NCBI GenBank assembly: GCA_032160545.1
Contig: JAVHVN010000159.1
Coordinates: 1 to 64,000 of the forward strand
Source of the DNA: DATGFB01 sp032160545
Lineage (GTDB): Bacteria > Actinomycetota > Actinomycetes > Mycobacteriales > Jatrophihabitantaceae
Direction: 5' to 3'
Length of the DNA: 64,000 nt
In this document: positions 51,911 to 58,739 of the stretch, piece after piece
How the letters are laid out: every line of letters begins with the position of its first letter
Numbering within the stretch: the first letter of the stretch is position 1
The notes under the pieces: generated by a model
Seen by the model: the letters and a program-made list of their open reading frames with translations, nothing else
Databases searched by the model: none
What the model was told of the DNA's origin: nothing
Translations under genes and position numbers: made by a program

Positions 51911-54034
51911 TCAATCGACGGGCGGCGACGCGGCGCCCGACTGTCGCCGGGTGAGCCACCATGCGGTGCCGCCGACCATTGCGAGGACGGCCGCGGCGAT
52001 CACGAACCACAGCCAGACGGGCGTGCCGGACGACGACGTGGTGTTGGTGGACGCCGCGACAGGAGAGTTGCCGGGACTGCTCGTGCCCCCGGATGCATCA
52101 GCGGCCCCGGACGGGGACGACGAACTTGTCGCCGACGTCGAACCCGCCTTGCCGGAGCCAGGTCGGGACGTGTTGCTCACGGCCGACGTGGGGTTGCGGG
52201 TTCCGAACGCCTGGGGCACCTGCTTGATCTCGTTCGACACAGCCGTGCCGCTGCCGCAGCCACCGCCGCCGCCGCTCACGAGTGACCACCGGTCGCCGGA
52301 TACGCGGATCACGGCAGCCGGATAGGTGTCCGGGCTGGAGGCCGTCGTATCGGCCGGCGCCGAGAACAACATCCGGAACTGCACGAGGCCGTCCCACTTG
52401 GTCGGGAACGCGCCGACGAAGTCCTTCATCGACGGGTCGAGGATCGTGGGCTGCGCCATCGGGTGCGCGGAGTTGCTGAACTTTGACGCGCCGGTCATGG
52501 CCCGCCCCGACCATGATCCCGGATCGACGTCCTTGATCGGTTGATATGCGAACACGCTCGCAAGGCCACTGGGCGGCCCGAAACCTGCCGGTGCGCCGAC
52601 GGTCGACACGACGGCCCCGGCGAACGGTCGGCTGTCGATCAGACCGGAGATCACTTCGTGCCCGGACGCGTCACAGAACGCAAGCGCGCCCAGCGCGTTC
52701 GGGTCGGTGAACGGGGCACCGTCGGCACCGGCTCCGGGCGCCGCCACAAGTCCAAGACCGGCTACGAGCCCGCCTGCGAGCAGGGCCGCCGCCACCGGCC
52801 GAAGTCGCACGCTCTCGCGCCGTTGCATCGGGCCGACCGGCTCCGGGTCGCGCGGCTGGGACGGCGTGGTGGGCAGGTCCGTCGGACCACCAGATGGCAT
52901 CGGGTTCGGTCCGCCGCCTCGCGGACGGCGCCGCGAGTGCGACGCAGGCGGTCGCCTGCGCAGGTGCCGCCGCCACCACAGGTAGAGGACGACGAGCAGG
53001 ATCAGCCCGGCGACGCATGCGAGGAACATCCACGGGAATGCGAAGAACGGCGCCGACGCGGAGGCGGCAGCGACAGGTACCGGCTTCTGGTCGGCGAAGA
53101 GCTGCGGGGTGACGGTGACACGTGCTTTGTCGAACACCGTCGGCACCACGCCGGGCACCTCGACCGTGACGGTGGCCGTCGAACCCGGGAACAGCACCTC
53201 GATCGCCGGTGGCCTGACGATCTTGGTCTTCGCGCCGAAGAGTCCGGTCACGTTCACGGCCTGTTGAACCTTGACCCGGACGTTTCCGGTGTTGCGAATC
53301 CGGTAGGTGACCGTGGCCCGGCCCTTGCCGATCGGGTCGAGCGTGCCGTGGTAGCGACCCTTGAGGGCCTCGATGGCCAGCTTCGGGTTCAACGGACCGG
53401 CGACCCGCACGTAGATGCTGGTGGCGACCCGCTGGTCGAGGCGTACGTTCTGGCCCTTCGGGTTCTTGCCGATCGTCGACAGCGTCGCGATGAGCGCGGC
53501 GCCGTGGTCGCCCGGCGACGCCGTGCCCGGCACGGTGAGGGCGAACGGGATGATCACCACCCCCGGCGCCCTGCTCGTCGCCGCCGGGATGGTGATCGTC
53601 AGCGAGGGCTGCGAAAGCGTGACCCAGCGCCCGGCGTCGACCAGCTTGTCGGTCTGCAGACCGGCCGCCAGCGTCCCGTCTGCTGCGTTGCCCAGATCGG
53701 CCGGGTAGACCGTCACGGTGAGCGGCGTGGTCGCGTAGTTGACCGCCGCCGCCTTGTCGCTGTAAGTGCCGCCCGGTCCGGTCTGGTACGAGAAGAACGA
53801 CCGCGCGGTGCTGCGGTTGACGGCAAGCGGGCCGATACCGAATGTCGCGCGGCTGCCACCGGTACTCGCCCCTCCCGGCGCCGGGGCCGTCCCCGTCGGG
53901 CTGCTCGGCGCGGCCAGGGCGGCCTGGGTAGCGACGGACGACGCGACGAGAACCGCAGCGGCGAGCGCCGCGAGTCGGGCCCAACGGGTGGCGATCGAGA
54001 GGCCGGGACGACCGGCGAGGCGGCGGCGTGGCAT
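51911..54034 (-). CDS. DUF916 (WxL-interacting) membrane protein fused to a second secreted surface module
   Basis: A 707-residue continuous frame. The first half has a signal peptide (to ~45), then a DUF916-like domain ('FGIGPLAVNRSTARSFFSY', 'VTVYPADLGNAADG', 'VPGTASPGDHGAALIA'), a second beta-domain, a membrane helix at about 330-352 ('FPWMFLACVAGLILLVVLYLW') and a very basic cytoplasmic stretch. The second half starts at M403 with what looks like its own signal peptide (hydrophobic 411-436), then a domain distantly like the N-domain of the two neighbours ('LGALAFCDASGHEV'), a Ser/Thr-rich linker and a final membrane helix (~671-695). Either it is one three-helix protein, or two genes abut in frame with the second starting at 52828, where only a weak GGAG 14 bases upstream is seen. 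A GTG at 54055 is an alternative start. Confidence 0.75.
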   Translation of the reverse strand: MPRRRLAGRPGLSIATRWARLAALAAAVLVASSVATQAALAAPSSPTGTAPAPGGASTGGSRATFGIGPLAVNRSTARSFFSYQTGPGGTYSDKAAAVNYATTPLTVTVYPADLGNAADGTLAAGLQTDKLVDAGRWVTLSQPSLTITIPAATSRAPGVVIIPFALTVPGTASPGDHGAALIATLSTIGKNPKGQNVRLDQRVATSIYVRVAGPLNPKLAIEALKGRYHGTLDPIGKGRATVTYRIRNTGNVRVKVQQAVNVTGLFGAKTKIVRPPAIEVLFPGSTATVTVEVPGVVPTVFDKARVTVTPQLFADQKPVPVAAASASAPFFAFPWMFLACVAGLILLVVLYLWWRRHLRRRPPASHSRRRPRGGGPNPMPSGGPTDLPTTPSQPRDPEPVGPMQRRESVRLRPVAAALLAGGLVAGLGLVAAPGAGADGAPFTDPNALGALAFCDASGHEVISGLIDSRPFAGAVVSTVGAPAGFGPPSGLASVFAYQPIKDVDPGSWSGRAMTGASKFSNSAHPMAQPTILDPSMKDFVGAFPTKWDGLVQFRMLFSAPADTTASSPDTYPAAVIRVSGDRWSLVSGGGGGCGSGTAVSNEIKQVPQAFGTRNPTSAVSNTSRPGSGKAGSTSATSSSSPSGAADASGGTSSPGNSPVAASTNTTSSSGTPVWLWFVIAAAVLAMVGGTAWWLTRRQSGAASPPVD

Positions 54035-54092
54035 GGCTGACAGGAGACTCACCCTCGGCGACCTGATGATGAACGAGGACTGAACTGAACGA

Positions 54093-54123
54093 GCAGGGCG
54101 GGCGAATGACTCGCCCGCCCTGC
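54093..54123 (-). terminator. 13-bp stem hairpin after the WxL-like gene
   Basis: GCAGGGCGGGCGA (54093-54105) pairs perfectly with 54111-54123 around a five-base loop. It begins 28 bases after the stop of the 644-residue gene and lies before the DUF916 gene. No U-tract. It may reduce rather than stop read-through. Confidence 0.65.
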
Positions 54124-54151
54124 CCAATTCGGATGTTGCGGTGATTTCGTG

Positions 54152-56086
54152 TTACGGGGTCGCGGTCGCCGAGTAGTCGATGACCGTGAAGGTGACCGTC
54201 GCCGTGTACAGACCCGGCTTGGTCGACGTCGCGGCCGTCAGGCCCATGACGCCCGAGATGTTCACCGTGCCGGGACCCTGGGTGGTGTCGGCAAAGCGCT
54301 TCTTGCCGCCCACGGGACCGAACCCGGTGATGTCGTGCGGGTTGACACTGCCGGCCTGCAGGGCGTTGCCGGCGAGGTACTTCGGCGTGACACCCGTGAA
54401 GGTGAGGTTGTCACCCGGGATCAGCGTGCTCAGCGACGGGTTCGTGAAGTCGCTGGTCTGGGCGTACGCGATCCAGCCGGCGCTACCCGCGCGGGTGTCG
54501 GTGATCGTGACACCGTTGGTGGTAGCCGCCGAGCCGTACGACGACACCGTCCACTTGCCCGCGCTCAGGTCGGTGTTGAAGTCCGAACCGGAGGTGTGGG
54601 CCGAGGAGGCGGCGTAGATGGCGCCGAGGTAGCTGACCTTCTGGCCCGTGGTGTACGCCGTCGCCTGCGCCCACGCGGGAGCGAGCGCCGTCGAACCCAG
54701 CGTGCCGGGGTCGGTTGCCGCGACCGCGGTTGCGGCCGGGACACCGAACGGCGCCGACGTGCTGTACCCGGTGCCGGCCGAGTTCAGCACCATGGTGCCG
54801 AGGCGGAACGGGTTGGCCACCGTGTACGGCGTGCTGATCACCAGCGTGCCGGCGGGAACGCCGACCTCGGTGTTCTGCGGGTCGGGGTTGTACGACGCCG
54901 CGGACGTCACGACCGTGACACCGGTGGTGTCGCTCGAGTTGGTGTACGCAGCCGTGTCTGCCGAGACGAAGTCGGCGGTGATGGTCGCGGAACCGGCAGC
55001 GGAGGGCGTGTACGAGAAGTTCGCACCCGAGGTACCGAGGGCGACCGGGCTACCCGAGTTGGTGCCGTTCACCGCGAACTGCACCGCGCCGGCGCTGGCC
55101 GGGACGGCGGTGGCAGGCGCACCGCTCTTGACGTCCGCGTGGATCGTCAGCGTGTCACCCACGTTGGCCGTCGTCGGGCCGCTGAGGACCGTCGTGGTGG
55201 CCGCCGCCGGGCCGTTGACCTGGTAGCTGATCGGCGCGGAGGTGGAACCGGCGAACGCGATTCCGGCGGGCAGGTACTGCGCCGTGATCGAGTGCGTTGC
55301 CACAGACAGCGTGGTGGTGCTGACCGAGACGTCGGAGCCGGTGAACGGCTGGGTCGTACCGATCTGCGTTGCGCCGTCGAAGAACTTGACCGAACCGTTG
55401 GTCGGTGCGGGGCCCGATGCCGGGACGACGTGGCCCGTGAAGGTCACGTTGGTGCCCTGAAGCTGCGGGCTGGCCGGACTGGCCGAGACGGTGGTCGTGG
55501 TGGCGGTCGCCGCCGGGAGGACCGGGTAGACCTGCGACCACGTGTGGTTCACCGTGTCGTAGGAGATGTCAGCGGTCCAGTAGCCGAGGTCGTTGCCGCT
55601 CTGAACCAGCCGGATCTGCATGACGTTCGCGTACCCCGGCGTCGTGTCGGCCGTTCCCGCGCCCAGAGCAGCGCTCAGGTTGGCCTCACCGGCGTTCGGG
55701 TTAGCGACCGGAACCTCGGTGCCGGCCGCGGCGATCGACGCCGGCGATGCCACCGGGTAGTTGGTCGCGGTCGAGGCGTTCACGGCAAACCACGACGACG
55801 TCGGGTTTGCGTGGTCGGGGAAGGCGAAGAGGATGTTCGCCTTGTGGAACTGTGCAGGGTCGCCGTTGCTCGAGGCGACCGCGTAGTCGAACAGGTGCGA
55901 GAGGTTGTTGCCGCCGCTGACCTGGTTGCCAGCCGCATCGTAGAAGGAGATGGTTCCGTACCCGCCGCCGTTGGCGTCGGGCTCCCAGCCCGGCGCCGCT
56001 GCTGAGGCGGGGTTCGCAAGGAGGACGCTGCCTCCTGCGACGACCGCGAGCGCAGCTCCGGCCACCAGTGCCTTGATAGGCTTCAT
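54152..56086 (-). CDS. Secreted protein with Ig-like repeats, a CBM5/12-like segment and a C-terminal WxL-like domain
   Basis: A 644-residue exported protein with a signal peptide to ~30 ('NPASAAAPG'). Residues 33-188 are the same N-domain as in the Ig-repeat protein (shared 'SHLFD(F/Y)AVASS', 'QFHKANI(V/L)FAFP'). Two Ig-like repeats follow (~190-390). The C-terminal part resembles a WxL domain: 'ISTPYTVANPFRLGTMVL', then 'VTITDTRAGSAGW' with W538, and a last strand 'PGLYTATVTFTV'. A segment at ~466-512 ('YTTGQKVSYLGAIYAASS', then W) looks like a chitin-type CBM5/12 inserted in it. WxL domains bind peptidoglycan non-covalently and pair with DUF916 proteins, and one is encoded directly downstream. 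There is no sorting tail. ATG with AAGAAG upstream. Confidence 0.8.
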   Translation of the reverse strand: MKPIKALVAGAALAVVAGGSVLLANPASAAAPGWEPDANGGGYGTISFYDAAGNQVSGGNNLSHLFDYAVASSNGDPAQFHKANILFAFPDHANPTSSWFAVNASTATNYPVASPASIAAAGTEVPVANPNAGEANLSAALGAGTADTTPGYANVMQIRLVQSGNDLGYWTADISYDTVNHTWSQVYPVLPAATATTTTVSASPASPQLQGTNVTFTGHVVPASGPAPTNGSVKFFDGATQIGTTQPFTGSDVSVSTTTLSVATHSITAQYLPAGIAFAGSTSAPISYQVNGPAAATTTVLSGPTTANVGDTLTIHADVKSGAPATAVPASAGAVQFAVNGTNSGSPVALGTSGANFSYTPSAAGSATITADFVSADTAAYTNSSDTTGVTVVTSAASYNPDPQNTEVGVPAGTLVISTPYTVANPFRLGTMVLNSAGTGYSTSAPFGVPAATAVAATDPGTLGSTALAPAWAQATAYTTGQKVSYLGAIYAASSAHTSGSDFNTDLSAGKWTVSSYGSAATTNGVTITDTRAGSAGWIAYAQTSDFTNPSLSTLIPGDNLTFTGVTPKYLAGNALQAGSVNPHDITGFGPVGGKKRFADTTQGPGTVNISGVMGLTAATSTKPGLYTATVTFTVIDYSATATP

Positions 56087-56121
56087 GTTCGCTTCTTGCC
56101 TTTCGGGGAGAAGTGATTTCC

Positions 56122-56152
56122 CGTGGGGCGGGTGGCAGACACCCGCCCCACG
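56122..56152 (-). terminator. 13-bp stem hairpin before the WxL-like gene
   Basis: CGTGGGGCGGGTG (56122-56134) pairs perfectly with 56140-56152 around GCAGA. It is the second of two hairpins between the 463-residue and 644-residue genes and lies 36 bases from the latter's start codon, so it could also be a leader stem. Confidence 0.55.
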
Positions 56153-56176
56153 TCCTGCGTTGTGGAGCTGTTCAGG

Positions 56177-56212
56177 GGTTGCGTCCCCGCCGTGGCAGGC
56201 GGGCACGCAACC
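56177..56212 (-). terminator. 15-bp stem hairpin after the second PstS-like gene
   Basis: Arms 56177-56191 and 56198-56212 pair with one mismatch around a six-base loop, beginning 9 bases after the stop codon. It is a good terminator candidate despite the missing U-tract. Confidence 0.65.
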
Positions 56213-56221
56213 GCCTGACGA

Positions 56222-57613
56222 TCAGGCGCCGCCCGGGGTGAACGCGTACGCGGGCACGATGCCCGAGGCCGAGATGTTCGCCTGGCCGGCACCGCTGGCG
56301 ATCCACGGCGCACCGCCCGGGCCGTACTCGCGACCCGACACCGGGTCGACCGTGCAGGTGGGGTCACCTACGCCGGGGTTCGGGCAAGGGTTGTAGAGCA
56401 TGGTGCGGATCCAGTTCAGTGAGCCGCCCGGCTGGAACTTCTTGCTACCGAGGAAGTCCTGATGCCGGAAGTAGATGTAGAGGTTGCGGTCGGTGTTCCA
56501 CCCCGCCGACCAGAACGTCACGTTCGGGGCCAGAGTGGCGCCCGTCGTGCACTGCGGCGCGTTCGCCGTCGAGATGGCAGGTGCGAACGGGCAGCTCGGG
56601 TCCTTGAAGTAGCCGCCTACGCCGTTGCCCGTCCCGTCGCTGAGCTTGCCCTGGAACAGGTTCAGGCGTCCCTGTGACATCGGCTCGATGGCATTGTCCA
56701 TCGCGCCCTTCGCGCCGGCCTGCGTCACCGAGCCCGAGGTGCCGGTGTAGGTGATGTATTGCGCGGCCTGGATCGCCTCGGGGTCGTTCTCCTCGACGTT
56801 CTGGACGCAGGGACCCGGCGTTCCGACGCTGATCGCGCCGAGGAAGGACGACCGGGTGCCCGAACCGACCTGCGGCACGAGCGGAACGATGGAGTCGGTA
56901 GACGTGAAGCTGCCACCGAGCTCGTTCCAGTGCGTGACCGAGCAGTTGTAGATCGAGGTGATCTGGGACAGCGTCAACGCCGCGGCGTTCGTCGTCGTGG
57001 TGTCCGACGACAGCATGGCGAGCTTGTCGACGCCGACGGTGACACTGTCGTACGTCGTGCCGCCGGGCGTACGGGGCGACGACGCGCGAGCGAAGTCCAC
57101 CCAGCCCTTGCCGAGCCCGGTGGAGGTGTTCGTGTCCTGGACGAGCAGGTTGAAGCCAGCACCGGAGCCGTTGGGCCGCTGGACGGGCGACTTCTTCGCC
57201 CGCAGCACGATCGAGGGGTTCTGCACGCACGGGGTGTCGGTGTGGTTCACGTTCTGGTTGCCGCTGCCCTTCGTGCCACCGGTACCGGGTGCACAACCGC
57301 CGGTGTTCGTCGTGGCGTTGTAAGCACCGCCGACGCCCTGAACTCCGTACGACAGTCGGGTATTGGCATCGGCAGTTGCGTCGATGCTGATGAACTTGTT
57401 CTTGTTGCCCGCGCTGTTGTAGCCCGGGTTACCGGTGAAGTCTCCGTCCGCGACGAAGTCACCGAGTTGCTGGAGCGTGTCGGACCCGACACCGACGACG
57501 TCGTTCGACGTCGGGGCGTAGTCCGCCACCGCGTTCGTCGCCGGGAACAAGGCGACGGTGGCTGCCGCGGCGACCACCATGCCCATCCCGAGCGTGAACT
57601 TCCTTCCGACCAT
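56222..57613 (-). CDS. PstS-like periplasmic-binding-fold protein, secreted
   Basis: A 463-residue exported protein (signal peptide to ~27, 'ATNAVADYAP'). It has the phosphate-binding-protein plan: 'VGVGSDTLQQL' near the N-terminus, 'GSGAGFNLLV', 'DFARASSP', 'LTLSQITSIYNC' and 'PQVGSGTRSSFLGAI', comparable to the Ser/Thr-rich ligand loops of PstS. Cysteines are frequent in the second half, suggesting disulfides. No membrane anchor or lipobox is present, so it would be free or held by partners. The ATG at 57613 has AAGGA 9 bases upstream. The ligand need not be phosphate. Confidence 0.8.
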   Translation of the reverse strand: MVGRKFTLGMGMVVAAAATVALFPATNAVADYAPTSNDVVGVGSDTLQQLGDFVADGDFTGNPGYNSAGNKNKFISIDATADANTRLSYGVQGVGGAYNATTNTGGCAPGTGGTKGSGNQNVNHTDTPCVQNPSIVLRAKKSPVQRPNGSGAGFNLLVQDTNTSTGLGKGWVDFARASSPRTPGGTTYDSVTVGVDKLAMLSSDTTTTNAAALTLSQITSIYNCSVTHWNELGGSFTSTDSIVPLVPQVGSGTRSSFLGAISVGTPGPCVQNVEENDPEAIQAAQYITYTGTSGSVTQAGAKGAMDNAIEPMSQGRLNLFQGKLSDGTGNGVGGYFKDPSCPFAPAISTANAPQCTTGATLAPNVTFWSAGWNTDRNLYIYFRHQDFLGSKKFQPGGSLNWIRTMLYNPCPNPGVGDPTCTVDPVSGREYGPGGAPWIASGAGQANISASGIVPAYAFTPGGA

Positions 57614-57773
57614 GTGGAGCGTCCTTCCGGAGGAGTGTGGAACCTGCGGGGACAGACTGTTGGGCGGGGGTCGCCAAACGCCCCGAATTGTGAGAACGGG
57701 GGATGAATCCGGGACCGTTTTCGATGCGGAATCGGACGTCCCAGACATGGCAGGATCGTCCGTTCCGGGGCGT

Positions 57774-58739
57774 TCACATCAGGTTGGGAAGGAACTGCAC
57801 GGCTGTCTGCGTGACGCCCCACAGCGCAGCCAGCGCTATCGGCGTGCCGATGAGCCAGGCTTGCCACCGACCCCAGCGATCGGCCGCCCAGACGATCCCG
57901 AGCGCAGCGAGCAGTGGCGCGGGCAGCCACAGCACCAACGAGTACAGCGCCCCTGTGTCGCCCTTCATGGCCCGCTCGGCCTCGGGCACGAGCGACGGGC
58001 GAACGCCCGAATCTGCAAACGGCTTGCTGACCAGCGTGGCGTCGACGTACACCACCCCGCCCGGAGCCCAACCGCTGTGCCATCCGGACGCGTCCGACGT
58101 GACGAGCGTCAGCCGGCCACCGGAGACCAGGGCGGGGAACGAGTCGCCGGCACGGCGTACCCGATCGACCACGTACGTCGCGGTGCCCTCGGCGGTCGTC
58201 GTGGTCACCGTCGCGCCGGGGCGCAACGACGCAATCGAGTGGAACGGCGCGCCGAACAGCGCTGCCCGGCCGTAGATCACCGAGACGCCCGGCTGTCCGG
58301 GCAGCGGGGTGTCGCGCCGGTGCCCCGGTCCCTTGGCCAGCTCACCGGACAGCGTCCCCTCGACGATGACCTCTCGGTGCAGGCCGGCTGCGGGGATGTC
58401 GAGCACCGCAACCGGATTGCCGGGGGTGATCGGACCGCCCACTGGCGCGGTCGCCTCGGCCAACTGCTGCCGGAACTTGTCGTACAGCACGCTCTGGTCG
58501 TGAGCCTGCTGCAGGGAGCTGATCAGGAATCCGTACAACAGCAACCAGCAGACCAGGCCCGCAACGAGGGCGAGTGCCCAGTTGAGGATCAGCGAGCCAG
58601 GCGTGTGCTGGACCCTCCGTCGTGGGATGCGGATGTTCGGGCGCCGGACGGCAATGCGCGGCAACGTCGGCCGGCCGCGCCGGCGAGCCTCGTCCCGTGG
58701 CTCGTGTGGCGGCGCCGGCGGGTCCTGGAGGGTCGTCAT
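57774..58739 (-). CDS. Sortase-fold membrane protein lacking catalytic His, Cys and Arg (pseudo-sortase)
   Basis: A 321-residue protein with an N-terminal membrane helix (about 50-75), a class E sortase-like beta-barrel, and two further helices (about 266-286 and 293-313). 'LDIPAAGL', 'LAKGPGHRRDTPLPGQPG' and 'FGAPFHSIASLRPGATV' align with active class E enzymes. Where those have 'AGHR' this one reads 'YGRA' (R158 for His), where they have 'TTC' it has 'VTS' (S215 for Cys), and no arginine follows on the next strand ('DASGWHSGWAPGGVVYV'). It therefore should not transpeptidate; binding or scaffolding of sorting-signal proteins is an inference. Its ATG overlaps the stop of the 907-residue gene. 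Confidence 0.82.
   Translation of the reverse strand: MTTLQDPPAPPHEPRDEARRRGRPTLPRIAVRRPNIRIPRRRVQHTPGSLILNWALALVAGLVCWLLLYGFLISSLQQAHDQSVLYDKFRQQLAEATAPVGGPITPGNPVAVLDIPAAGLHREVIVEGTLSGELAKGPGHRRDTPLPGQPGVSVIYGRAALFGAPFHSIASLRPGATVTTTTAEGTATYVVDRVRRAGDSFPALVSGGRLTLVTSDASGWHSGWAPGGVVYVDATLVSKPFADSGVRPSLVPEAERAMKGDTGALYSLVLWLPAPLLAALGIVWAADRWGRWQAWLIGTPIALAALWGVTQTAVQFLPNLM

Noticed and set aside
57762..57780. GTTCCGGGGC/GTTCACATCA resembling a PHO box direct repeat
   Set aside because: The two units are 10 rather than 11 bases apart, the first matches the consensus poorly, and the site overlaps the end of the pseudo-sortase gene rather than a promoter of the pst-like operon.
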